A stretch of 64,000 nt of DNA from Bacillota bacterium (GTDB taxonomy: Bacteria; Bacillota; Clostridia; Lachnospirales; Lachnospiraceae), in the NCBI GenBank assembly GCA_023420085.1, contig JAEZWQ010000027.1, positions 1 through 64,000 on the forward strand. The letters are read 5' to 3'. The position numbers and the translations under genes are program-made. The notes beneath the pieces are model-generated. The model was given only the letters and a program-made list of their open reading frames with translations. It ran no database searches and had not been told where the DNA came from. Shown here one piece after another: positions 43,866 through 52,808 of the stretch. Every line of letters begins with the position of its first letter. Positions within the stretch are counted from its first letter, which is position 1.

Positions 43866-45154
43866 AATATTTAATTATAGGAATTGGTAAAAGTGGGAAG
43901 GCAGTTTCTAGGTTTTTATCAAACAAAGGTATTGATTACGATTTTTATGATGATATAAATGATGTAGAATATATTGATAATCATCCAGTTATTCATAAAT
44001 GTGAATCATTTAAAGAAAAGTATGACAAGGCAATAATAAGTCCAGGTATTTCAATAGAGTCTGACGTTGCAAAATGTGTATTACATAATGGAGTTGAAAT
44101 AATAGGAGAACTTGAATTAGCATATGAAAATACAAATAGTGATGTAATAGCAATTACGGGTACAAATGGAAAGACTACGACAACTTCATTAGTGGGACAT
44201 ATCATAAAAAAATCTAATATAGATGCGGAAATAGTTGGCAATATAGGAACACCTTTTTTAGATAAAGTAGAAGATAATGCCCAAGTATATGTTGTTGAAA
44301 CTAGTAGTTTCCAATTAGAAACAATACGCGAGTTTAGGCCTAAAATAGCTGCAATATTAAATCTTACTCCTGATCATTTAGATAGACATAAGACATTTGA
44401 AAATTATATTAAAGCAAAACTAAATATAACTAGAAACCAAAATGATAATGATGCTCTAGTTTTAAATAAGGATTGCACTAATATTTCACTTATTAATATA
44501 AGTACAAATGCTAAAATTATATATTTTTCAAGAAAAGAAAAGACAAATGGCGCATATCTTGAGGATGATAAAATTTATTTTAACAATGAATTAATATGTA
44601 ATAAAGATATAATTACTTTAGTAGGAGATCATAATATAGAAAATATACTTGCAGCAATAAGTATATGTAAATTATACGGGATTAATAATAATGATATCAT
44701 TGAAGGAATAAAAAGTTTTAAGGCTGTCAAACATAGGTTAGAGTTTGTAAAAGAAATAAAGGGTGTTAAATATTTTAACGATTCTAAGGGAACAAATCCT
44801 GATGCTGCTATAAAGGCAATTGAAGCAATGAAATGGCCTACATATCTAATAGCGGGAGGATATAATAAAAATTCTCAATATGATGATTGGCTAAAAATAG
44901 CAAAAAATCACATAAAAAAGCTTATTTTAATGGGTGAAACAGCAAATGATATTAGAGAGTCAGCTTTAGATGTTGGAGTTGATGAAAATGAGATTATAAT
45001 AGTTAATTCAATGAAAGAGGCTGTTTTTTATGCAAAAACAAATGCAGTCGACGGAGATGCAGTCTTATTATCACCAGCATGCGCAAGTTGGGGAATGTAT
45101 AATAATTATGAAGAACGTGGTGATGACTTTATAAACTTAGTTGAGGAAGAATAG
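43862..45154 (+). CDS. murD: UDP-N-acetylmuramoyl-L-alanine--D-glutamate ligase
   Basis: MurD adds D-Glu to UDP-MurNAc-Ala. The Mur ligase P-loop AITGTNGKTTTTSL (about 98-111), LNLTPDHLDRHKTFENY and HRLEFV...NDSKGTNPDA are present. The 430 residues are a little short of the E. coli size. It overlaps mraY by 4 bases and abuts ftsW. Confidence 0.96.
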   Translation: MKYLIIGIGKSGKAVSRFLSNKGIDYDFYDDINDVEYIDNHPVIHKCESFKEKYDKAIISPGISIESDVAKCVLHNGVEIIGELELAYENTNSDVIAITGTNGKTTTTSLVGHIIKKSNIDAEIVGNIGTPFLDKVEDNAQVYVVETSSFQLETIREFRPKIAAILNLTPDHLDRHKTFENYIKAKLNITRNQNDNDALVLNKDCTNISLINISTNAKIIYFSRKEKTNGAYLEDDKIYFNNELICNKDIITLVGDHNIENILAAISICKLYGINNNDIIEGIKSFKAVKHRLEFVKEIKGVKYFNDSKGTNPDAAIKAIEAMKWPTYLIAGGYNKNSQYDDWLKIAKNHIKKLILMGETANDIRESALDVGVDENEIIIVNSMKEAVFYAKTNAVDGDAVLLSPACASWGMYNNYEERGDDFINLVEEE

Positions 45155-46399
45155 ATGAGTAAGATTAACTTTGAAAGACAATTAAGAAAAAATAAAAATG
45201 ATAGAATTACTCGTACTTTAGTAAAGACTAGATTTATTGATAAGCCCAGAATAAATTATAATATTTTGGCACTCGTTATTGTTTTGCTTGTTTTAAGTTG
45301 TATAGTTGTCTATTCTACAACATATGAAAAATCATTTGTCAGTCATTTTTACTCAACATTAAATACGCAAGAAATAAATGTACAAGATTATAACCTTAAT
45401 AATAGCCTATTAAGTGCAAGAACATTTAGACAACACTTAATAAATATAATAATTGGGTTAGTTGCTATGACAATTTCAATAAATATGCCAACTAAATATT
45501 TCAAATTATTAAGTTATACTTATTATGCATTTACTTGCGCACTAGTAGCACTGGTACCAATTAAGGGAAATGAAGTATGGGGACAAAAACGTTGGATTGA
45601 TATATTTGGATTTTCCATTCAACCCTCAGATTTATATAAAGTTGGTTTGATATTATTTTTATCTTTTTATCTGTATAAAACGACAAGAGATGATTGGAAA
45701 AATCCAGTTTTTTTACTAAAATTATTCATTTTTACAATGCCATTTATTGGGATAATAATATTATCCGATTTAAGCACAGGATTTGTTATATTATGTATAG
45801 TTTTAGCAAATATATTAATCATGATACGTAAACCATTTAAGTTTCTATCTTTAGCTGCAATATTAGGTGGTTTAGTAATAATTGGTCTTATAGTTGCTCA
45901 GCCATACCGTATATCACGTATTATTGGATGGATAAATCTTGAAGGAGAAGCAGGAAATCATACACTGTTAGGACTACATGCAATATCAAGTGGGGGACTA
46001 TTTGGAAAAGGCATTGGTAATAGCATAATGAAGAGTACAGTTCCAGCAGCAAATAATGATTTTGTTTTTACAATAATTTGTGAAGAGTTTGGAATCATTG
46101 GTGGAATACTACTTGTTGGATTTTTTGCATTGCTTATACGAGAAATATTTAGAATGGTTATTAAGTCTGACAACCTACTATTTTATCTTATTTTAGTGGG
46201 ATGTATGACTCATATTGCTATGCAAATAATTATTAATATTGGAGTTACATTAAATTTAGTTCCTAACACAGGAATAGGGCTTCCATTTTTAAGTACGGGT
46301 GGATCTTCAATAATATCATTCTTATTTGAAATTGGAATAATATTAAACATTTCGAGATTACAAAATAAAAAAGAGATATTAAACAATGAAAGATTATAA
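45155..46399 (+). CDS. ftsW: SEDS peptidoglycan glycosyltransferase FtsW
   Basis: FtsW polymerises lipid II at the septum. The 414-residue protein has about ten helices. WGQKRWIDIFGFSIQPSDLYK and the end NTGIGLPFLSTGGSS are SEDS signatures. The N-terminal 50 residues are basic and cytoplasmic. An external loop near 60-85 is longer than in many homologues. It lies directly after murD. Confidence 0.93.
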   Translation: MSKINFERQLRKNKNDRITRTLVKTRFIDKPRINYNILALVIVLLVLSCIVVYSTTYEKSFVSHFYSTLNTQEINVQDYNLNNSLLSARTFRQHLINIIIGLVAMTISINMPTKYFKLLSYTYYAFTCALVALVPIKGNEVWGQKRWIDIFGFSIQPSDLYKVGLILFLSFYLYKTTRDDWKNPVFLLKLFIFTMPFIGIIILSDLSTGFVILCIVLANILIMIRKPFKFLSLAAILGGLVIIGLIVAQPYRISRIIGWINLEGEAGNHTLLGLHAISSGGLFGKGIGNSIMKSTVPAANNDFVFTIICEEFGIIGGILLVGFFALLIREIFRMVIKSDNLLFYLILVGCMTHIAMQIIINIGVTLNLVPNTGIGLPFLSTGGSSIISFLFEIGIILNISRLQNKKEILNNERL

Positions 46400-47111
46400 A
46401 AAAAAGAAAAGAAAATATAGAGGATTAAAGCTATTATTGATTTTAATAGTATTATTAATTATTCAATCATTTTTATGTAGAGTAAAAATAATAGAAGTAA
46501 ATGGAACTGAAAGGTATAATAGTGAAGAATTAAGAAAGTATATAATAACTAATAAATTTAAAAATAATAGTTGGCTATTATATATGGAAAATAAGATGAA
46601 ATCGAATTATAATATACCATATATAAAAAGTATAGATTTACGACTTTCATCATTTAACAAGATTCAACTAAATGTAGAAGAAAAAACAATTCCTTATCAG
46701 ATAGAGTTTGATAATAAAATATATGATATATCAGAAGACTTTAAAATTGAGGGAATATCTACAAAACAAAATACCAATAGTATAATACTAAAAGGATATG
46801 ATATCGAAAGTTTGAGTATCGGCGAAGATGTTAACTTTATATCAGAAAATGATAAAAATATAATTAAATATGTATATTATAATTTATCTTCTGCAAAAAT
46901 TAATGATTTTAATGAATTATTATTAAAAGACAATATTATTTTATCTTCTAAAAAGATGAAGGTAGAATTTGGTACGGGCGAAGATATTGAAAAAAAGATA
47001 AAGGTATTAGTAAATGCATATCCTAAAATTAAAAATTTATCAGGAACATTATATTTAAATGAGTTTAAAAATGATGATAGTGGATATCAATTTAAAAAAA
47101 TTTCAGAATAA
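46386..47111 (+). CDS. ftsQ: Cell division protein FtsQ/DivIB
   Basis: The bitopic protein of 241 residues has a Lys-rich start, one helix (about 13-30) and a POTRA domain beginning VKIIEVNGTERYNSEEL, then the beta domain. It connects FtsL and the synthase pair to the divisome. It overlaps ftsW by 14 bases. Confidence 0.87.
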   Translation: MKDYKKKKRKYRGLKLLLILIVLLIIQSFLCRVKIIEVNGTERYNSEELRKYIITNKFKNNSWLLYMENKMKSNYNIPYIKSIDLRLSSFNKIQLNVEEKTIPYQIEFDNKIYDISEDFKIEGISTKQNTNSIILKGYDIESLSIGEDVNFISENDKNIIKYVYYNLSSAKINDFNELLLKDNIILSSKKMKVEFGTGEDIEKKIKVLVNAYPKIKNLSGTLYLNEFKNDDSGYQFKKISE

Positions 47112-47208
47112 TTATATAAAAAGCTTTATTATAATCAAAAAAAACATTATAATATAAGTAAGTATGTGAAAATAAGTATAATCGATATAGAACTAAGGAG
47201 GGGCTATC

Positions 47209-48276
47209 TTGATAGAATTAAAATCAAATATGGATGCCATCACAGGAGCTAAGATAACAGTAGTAGGTGTTGGTGGAGCAGGAAATAATGCTGTAAATAG
47301 AATGGTTGAGGAAAATATTACAGGAGTAGATTTTATTGGTGTAAATACTGATCACCAAGCATTAGCTCTTTGTAATGCGCCAACGCTTATTCAAATTGGT
47401 GAGAAATTAACTAAGGGATTAGGAGCAGGAGCACAACCTGTAGTAGGAGAAAAAGCAGCTGAAGAGACAATTGAACAAATAAGGGAATCTATATCAGGGG
47501 CAGACATGGTGTTTGTAACTTGTGGTATGGGTGGAGGTACCGGTACAGGTGCTGCACCTGTTATTGCTAGAGCTGCAAGAGATATGGGGATCCTAACAGT
47601 TGGGGTTGTTACAAAACCTTTTAGTTTTGAAGCTAGAGCAAGAATGAAAAACGCTTTAGGCGGTATTGATAAATTAAAGGAAGCTGTTGATACGCTTATT
47701 ATAATTCCAAATGATAGATTACTTGATATTGTTGATAGAAAAACAACTATGCCAGAAGCGTTAAAGAAGGCAGATGAAGTTTTACAACAAGCTGTAAGAG
47801 GTATAACAGATCTTATTAATATACCAGGATTGATTAACCTTGATTTTGCTGATATTAAAACAGTTATGCAAGATAAGGGAATAGCTCATATAGGTATTGG
47901 TTCAGCAAGAGGTGAAAATAAATGTGTTGAGGCAGCAAGTATCGCCGTTAATTCTCCTCTTCTTGAAACTACTATTGAAGGAGCTACTGATGTTATTGTT
48001 AATGTTCAAGGTGATGTTAGCCTAACTGAGATTAACGAAGCAATTAATTATATACAAGAACTTACTGGTGATGATGTTAATGTTATCTTTGGTACAAATG
48101 CACTACCAACTGAAGAAGATGTAGTTAACATTACTGTCATTGCTACAGGCGTACAAGATAAAACAATTCAAAAGAGTACTACAAATCCGGTACTAAAAGC
48201 TAATAATCAGGCTTCAAACAAGCCAGCAAGCAATGGTTCATCAAGATTAGTTCAAATACCAGATTTTCTTAAATAA
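47209..48276 (+). CDS. ftsZ: Cell division GTPase FtsZ
   Basis: The tubulin-like GTPase that forms the Z ring. ITVVGVGGAGNNAVNRM and the tubulin signature GGGTGTGAAP (about 108-117) bind GTP; NLDFADIKTVM carries the T7 catalytic residues. A short linker ends in the conserved tail peptide LVQIPDFLK, which contacts partner proteins. The start is TTG 47209 with a strong AAGGAGGGG upstream; the non-ATG start may limit synthesis. Length 355 residues. Confidence 0.97.
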   Translation: MIELKSNMDAITGAKITVVGVGGAGNNAVNRMVEENITGVDFIGVNTDHQALALCNAPTLIQIGEKLTKGLGAGAQPVVGEKAAEETIEQIRESISGADMVFVTCGMGGGTGTGAAPVIARAARDMGILTVGVVTKPFSFEARARMKNALGGIDKLKEAVDTLIIIPNDRLLDIVDRKTTMPEALKKADEVLQQAVRGITDLINIPGLINLDFADIKTVMQDKGIAHIGIGSARGENKCVEAASIAVNSPLLETTIEGATDVIVNVQGDVSLTEINEAINYIQELTGDDVNVIFGTNALPTEEDVVNITVIATGVQDKTIQKSTTNPVLKANNQASNKPASNGSSRLVQIPDFLK

Positions 48277-48290
48277 TACTCAAGAGAGTT

Positions 48291-48320
48291 AACAGGAAAT
48301 CTAATGATTTCCTGTTTTTT
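48291..48320 (+). terminator. Terminator of the dcw cluster
   Basis: AACAGGAAAT (48291-48300) pairs with ATTTCCTGTT (48307-48316), followed by T. Confidence 0.9.
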
Positions 48321-48335
48321 AATTAGGAGGAACTT

Positions 48336-48785
48336 ATGAGATGCCCATGTTGTCATTCTATGAATACTGTTGTTAAAGATTCAAGATATTCCGATCATAC
48401 AATAAAAAGAAGAAGAGAATGTACAGATTGTCATCATAGATTTAATACGTTTGAAGTTTATGAATCTGTGCCTGTAATGGTTATCAAAAAAGATGGTAGT
48501 AAAGAAAGATTTGATAAATCGAAGATTGAACGTGGTGTAAATCAAGCAATACATAAAAGACCTATATCCTCAGAGGAAGTAAAACAACTGATAGAAAATA
48601 TTGAAAACACTATTTATAATCTTAATATAAAATCTGGTGAGATAAAATCGTCAGAAATTGGAGATATTGTCTTAGAGGAATTAAGAAAAATTGATGATGT
48701 TGCCTTCATAAGATTTGCCTCTGTATATAATGACTTTAATGATATAAAAACTTTTAGACAGGAATTGGATAGATTACAAAAATGA
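48336..48785 (+). CDS. nrdR: Transcriptional repressor NrdR
   Basis: NrdR represses ribonucleotide reductase genes according to ATP/dATP level. The zinc ribbon MRCPCCHS...DSR...RRRRECTDCHHRF and the ATP-cone (VIKKDGSKERFDKSKIERGV) are clear. The 149 residues are standard. AGGAGG precedes the start. No nrd gene is in the window. Confidence 0.95.
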   Translation: MRCPCCHSMNTVVKDSRYSDHTIKRRRECTDCHHRFNTFEVYESVPVMVIKKDGSKERFDKSKIERGVNQAIHKRPISSEEVKQLIENIENTIYNLNIKSGEIKSSEIGDIVLEELRKIDDVAFIRFASVYNDFNDIKTFRQELDRLQK

Positions 48786-49285
48786 GATTATTGAAACCAA
48801 ATTTATATGTAAAATCACTAAAGAAAATTGATTTTAGAAAATTAAGAAGAAAAGGATATAAGGGGCTAATTTTTGATATTGATAATACGTTAGTGCCTCA
48901 TGGTAAAGGGATTAATAAGGATATTAAAAAATTCATACAATCATTGATAGACATGGGATATAGGGTAGGATTTGTATCTAATAATGATGAAAAAAGAGTT
49001 AATAGATTTAATAGACATATAAATCTTCCGTTTATATCGAAAGCAAAAAAACCTTTACCATGTAACTATAAAAAGTTGGTTGAAAAATTAGGATTATCAT
49101 GTAAAAATGTAATCTTCATTGGTGATCAACTATTTACAGATATACTAGGAGCAAACATAGCTGGAATTAAATCTATATTGGTACATCCAATAGATACTGA
49201 AAATGAACCTGCAAATATTAAATTTAAGAGAATTTTAGAAAGAATATATATTAGAAGATATGAAAAGACTGGAGAATTTATTTAA
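48782..49285 (+). CDS. YqeG family HAD phosphatase
   Basis: The HAD IIIA-type protein of 167 residues has the nucleophile motif IFDIDNTLVPHG, then VGFVSNND and FIGDQLFTDILGAN. The YqeG family is thought to dephosphorylate phosphatidylglycerophosphate-like substrates; the substrate here is inferred. It overlaps nrdR by 4 bases and the peptidase by 26. Confidence 0.88.
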   Translation: MRLLKPNLYVKSLKKIDFRKLRRKGYKGLIFDIDNTLVPHGKGINKDIKKFIQSLIDMGYRVGFVSNNDEKRVNRFNRHINLPFISKAKKPLPCNYKKLVEKLGLSCKNVIFIGDQLFTDILGANIAGIKSILVHPIDTENEPANIKFKRILERIYIRRYEKTGEFI

Positions 49286-50315
49286 TTTATTAAAATCTAA
49301 AAAACTAGATGCTGTATTAATTAGTGATGAATATAATATGAGATACCTAAGTGGGTGCGATTATGAAGGCTACTTTTTTGCTACACATAATAGGGCTTAT
49401 ATATTAACAGATTCAAGATATACAGAAGTTGCTGAAAATGAATCAAAAAATTGCGATGTGATAACTTTAACAACTTCATATGGCGATATAGTAAAAGAGT
49501 TTATAAATGACAATAAAATTAAAACTCTTGGATTTGAGGATTTACATATGACATATGATAAGTATGTATATTTTTCAAATCTTGGGGCAACATTAGTGCC
49601 GATTGGTAATTCTGTTGAAACTTTTAGACAAATAAAAGATGAGTATGAAATAGAAGCATTACGTACAGCAGAAAGTATTGGAGATAAAGCATTTGATCAT
49701 ATTTTAGGTGTTATAAAACCAGGTATGACTGAAATGGAAATAGCGATTGAGATTGAACTTGCATTAAAAAGAAATGGAGCTGAAAAAACATCTTTTGATA
49801 CAATAGTTGCTTCTGGTATCAATGGCAGTATGCCACATGCTGTACCGGGAAATAAAAAAGTTCAAATAGGTGAACTTATAACAATGGATTTTGGATGCAA
49901 ATATAAAGGATATTGCTCAGATATGACAAGAACAATTATGCTTGGGGAACCTAATGACGAGCAAAGGAAAATATATAATGTCGTATTAGAGGCACAATTA
50001 AAGGCACTAGATTTTATAAGAGCTGGTGTTAAAGGTAAAGATGTTGATAAAGTAGCTAGAGATACAATATCTGAATATGGGTATGGTAAATACTTTGGAC
50101 ATGGACTTGGGCATAGTGTTGGTCTTTTTATACATGAAGGACCAAATCTATCTCCTAGAGAAGAGAGAATTATTCAAGAAAACATGATTGAAACTATTGA
50201 ACCGGGCATATATGTACCTGGATTTGGTGGAGTTAGAATTGAAGATATGGTATTAGTTACTAAAAATGGATGCGAAAATCTAGCAAAGTCAAAGAAGGAA
50301 TTAATAATTTTATAA
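49260..50315 (+). CDS. M24 family Xaa-Pro aminopeptidase
   Basis: The 351-residue protein has an N-terminal creatinase-like domain and a pita-bread domain. Metal ligands lie in TMDFGCKYKGYCSDMTRT (two Asp), GHGLGHSVGLFIHEGP (His), and IETIEPGIY and GGVRIEDM (two Glu). It removes amino acids before proline from peptides. The efp gene that often follows this peptidase is absent; a terminator follows instead. Confidence 0.92.
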   Translation: MKRLENLFNLLKSKKLDAVLISDEYNMRYLSGCDYEGYFFATHNRAYILTDSRYTEVAENESKNCDVITLTTSYGDIVKEFINDNKIKTLGFEDLHMTYDKYVYFSNLGATLVPIGNSVETFRQIKDEYEIEALRTAESIGDKAFDHILGVIKPGMTEMEIAIEIELALKRNGAEKTSFDTIVASGINGSMPHAVPGNKKVQIGELITMDFGCKYKGYCSDMTRTIMLGEPNDEQRKIYNVVLEAQLKALDFIRAGVKGKDVDKVARDTISEYGYGKYFGHGLGHSVGLFIHEGPNLSPREERIIQENMIETIEPGIYVPGFGGVRIEDMVLVTKNGCENLAKSKKELIIL

Positions 50316-50368
50316 AAATTCAAAATGAATTTATAGTATACTTTAGTTTATATACAAAATAACTGAGT

Positions 50369-50409
50369 GGAGGATTATGGGCAATATATCTTATAATTCT
50401 CCATTTTTA
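50369..50409 (+). terminator. Terminator after the M24 peptidase
   Basis: GGAGGATTAT (50369-50378) / ATAATTCTCC (50393-50402) with one G-U pair, then ATTTTTAA. The rest of 50410-50590 is very AT-rich and shows nothing I can identify. Confidence 0.7.
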
Positions 50410-50593
50410 ATTTTATAATAAATATTATTAAAATGATGTAGATAAGAAGTTTAATAATATATATATTTATTAAATTATGATATTGAATAATCGTTTAATT
50501 TAATAACTGTATAAAGTATGATGAATTATAGATTTATTTAATTTAGAAAATATTAAAAATGTTTGAAATAAAATAAATATATATAATTTTAAC

Positions 50594-50622
50594 TTGTATT
50601 AATTAATAAATGGTATTATAAT
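50594..50622 (+). promoter_or_regulatory. Promoter of the MarR-ABC operon
   Basis: TTGTAT (50594-50599), 17-bp spacer, TATAAT (50617-50622), 31 bases before the marR-type gene. Confidence 0.7.
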
Positions 50623-50653
50623 TACTTTAATCTTATATTTTTGGAGGGGAAAT

Positions 50654-51112
50654 ATGGAAATATCAAAATTAATGCATACAATTTCAAATAGGATGAAAAC
50701 TGAAATTAATTCTACAGCTACTGATGGATTAACAGATAGTCAAAGAAAATTTTTAGTTTATATTATCTTTAAATCAGAAGTTGCAGATGTACATGCTAGA
50801 GATTTAGAAAAAGAATATAATGCTTCTAAAGCGACTATAAGTATTGTACTTAAACAACTTGAAAAGAAGGGCTTAATTCGTTCTGTAGAAGATAGAGCAG
50901 ATGCTAGATATAAGGTTATAAAACCTACTATAAAAGGTAAAGAATATAAGGATTCATCAAGTAAAGTTTTAACAGATATAGAAAAAAGACTAACATCTAA
51001 TATTCCAGCTACGGACTTGAGAATATGTCAAAGTGTTTTAAGACAGATGCTAGATAATATTTATGCGGAGGACGAAGATGAACAAAAAGCTAATAAAAAA
51101 GGCGATAGGTAG
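50654..51112 (+). CDS. MarR family transcriptional regulator
   Basis: The 152-residue winged-helix protein carries the recognition region ARDLEKEYNASKATISIVLKQ followed by LEKKGLIRSVEDRADARYK (wing with the conserved Asp-Arg). It probably represses the exporter operon it heads; the ligand is unknown. GGAGGGGAAAT precedes ATG. It overlaps the first ABC gene by 35 bases, a long overlap that couples translation. Confidence 0.9.
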   Translation: MEISKLMHTISNRMKTEINSTATDGLTDSQRKFLVYIIFKSEVADVHARDLEKEYNASKATISIVLKQLEKKGLIRSVEDRADARYKVIKPTIKGKEYKDSSSKVLTDIEKRLTSNIPATDLRICQSVLRQMLDNIYAEDEDEQKANKKGDR

Positions 51113-52808
51113 TTTTAAAAACCAAGCCATATTAGCACCAATTTTTGTCATTATTGAAGTTTTATTTGAAGTATTGATACCATTTGAAATGTCAAAAATA
51201 ATTGATAATGGTATTCTAAAAGGGAATATGAACTACATATTGACCGAAGGGTTGATAGTATTAATATATGCAATACTCGCATTAATTAGTGGAGCAATGG
51301 CAGGTAGATTTGCTGCTATTGCCGCTGCTAGTTATGCAAAAAACATAAGAAAAAGTTTATTTTATAAAATTCAGGAGTTTTCATTTAAGAATATTGATAG
51401 ATTTTCTTCACCAAGTTTGGTTACAAGATTAACTACCGATATTAATTTAGTGCAAAACTCTTTTAATATGACAATAAGGCTTCTTACTAGAACACCTTTA
51501 ATGGTTATTTTTTCTGTAATAATGACAGTAAATATTAATGCTAATATTGCTTTTATATTTTTAATTTTAATGCCATTTATGGCGCTTATATTTATTCTAG
51601 TACCTAAATATGCTCATCCAAGATTTCTTAAAGTTATGAAAGCTACAGATGAGTTGAATAGAGATGTAAAAGAAAATGTTGATGCTCAAAGAGTTGTAAA
51701 AAGTTTTGTTAGAGAAGAGTTTGAAATTGATAAATTCAGTAAAACTAATGAACTTATTTATAAGCTCAATACAAGAGCTCAAAGATTGGTTCAAGTATTA
51801 AATCCACTATTAGATTTAAGTATTTATATTGTAATAATTGTAATTCTTTTAATTGGCAGTAAGAGCATTATAATAGGATCCATGAGTACAGGTGAGCTTA
51901 CAAGTATAGTAGTATATGCTATACAGATTATGGTTTCTATGATGATGCTAGGTATTATATTTATCTTTAATATAATTGCTAAACCATCTATTGAACGTAT
52001 CAATGAAGTGCTTGATGAAGAAATTGATATGAAAAATCCTGAAAATCCAATTAAGGATATGAAAGATGGTAGCATAGTTTTTGATCATGTTGGTTTTTCC
52101 TATGATACATTTGATTCTAAGGTTTTAGATGATATAAATATTAATATAAAGTCAGGTGAACTAATTGGCATAATAGGTGCTACGGGTTCAGCTAAAACTT
52201 CTTTAGTAAATCTTATTCCAAGACTTTATGATGTTACAAAAGGAAGTGTAAAAATTTCTGGTATTGATGTAAGGAAATATGATTTAACTTATTTAAGAGA
52301 TCAAGTGTCTGTAGTACTACAAAATAATCAGCTATTTAGTGGTACTATTAGAGAAAATATATTGTGGGGAAATAAATACGCTAGCATGGAAGAAATTGAA
52401 CATGTTAGCAAGTTATCGCAAGCCCACGATTTCATAATGAGTTTTCCAAATGGCTATGATACCATGATAACGCAGGGTGGTACTAACGTATCTGGTGGAC
52501 AAAAACAGAGAATATGTATTGCTAGAGCATTATTAAAGAAGCCTAAAATAATAATACTGGATGATGCAACATCAGCTGTTGATACTAAGACTGAAAGTTC
52601 TATTCAAAAAGCATTCAGAGAAGAAATACCTGAAACTACAAAAATAATTATTGCGCAAAGGATTTCATCAATTAAAAATGCTGATAAAATTATAGTTTTA
52701 GATGATGGGAAAATTGCTGCAATGGGAACATCTGATGAACTATTAAAAACATGTGATATATATAAAGAAATATATGAATCACAGCAAAAAGGAGGCGAAG
52801 ATGAGTAA
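51078..52808 (+). CDS. Heterodimeric ABC exporter subunit with degenerate ATPase site
   Basis: The 576-residue half transporter has six helices and then an ATPase. Walker A reads GATGSAKTS, with Ala372 in place of the conserved glycine. The residue after Walker B is Asp496 (LDDATSAVD) where the catalytic Glu is normal. Q-loop VLQNNQ, signature VSGGQKQ and H-loop-like IIAQRIS (Gln for His) complete a degenerate set, as in TM287-type subunits. It is expected to pair with the next gene's product. ATG 51078 has GGAGG; an earlier ATG (51063) contains that site. Confidence 0.9.
   Translation: MNKKLIKKAIGSFKNQAILAPIFVIIEVLFEVLIPFEMSKIIDNGILKGNMNYILTEGLIVLIYAILALISGAMAGRFAAIAAASYAKNIRKSLFYKIQEFSFKNIDRFSSPSLVTRLTTDINLVQNSFNMTIRLLTRTPLMVIFSVIMTVNINANIAFIFLILMPFMALIFILVPKYAHPRFLKVMKATDELNRDVKENVDAQRVVKSFVREEFEIDKFSKTNELIYKLNTRAQRLVQVLNPLLDLSIYIVIIVILLIGSKSIIIGSMSTGELTSIVVYAIQIMVSMMMLGIIFIFNIIAKPSIERINEVLDEEIDMKNPENPIKDMKDGSIVFDHVGFSYDTFDSKVLDDININIKSGELIGIIGATGSAKTSLVNLIPRLYDVTKGSVKISGIDVRKYDLTYLRDQVSVVLQNNQLFSGTIRENILWGNKYASMEEIEHVSKLSQAHDFIMSFPNGYDTMITQGGTNVSGGQKQRICIARALLKKPKIIILDDATSAVDTKTESSIQKAFREEIPETTKIIIAQRISSIKNADKIIVLDDGKIAAMGTSDELLKTCDIYKEIYESQQKGGEDE

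Noticed and set aside
47116..47155. A separate ftsZ promoter (TATAAT at 47148-47153)
   Set aside because: The matching -35 position reads TTTATT, too weak to list as a feature in such AT-rich DNA.
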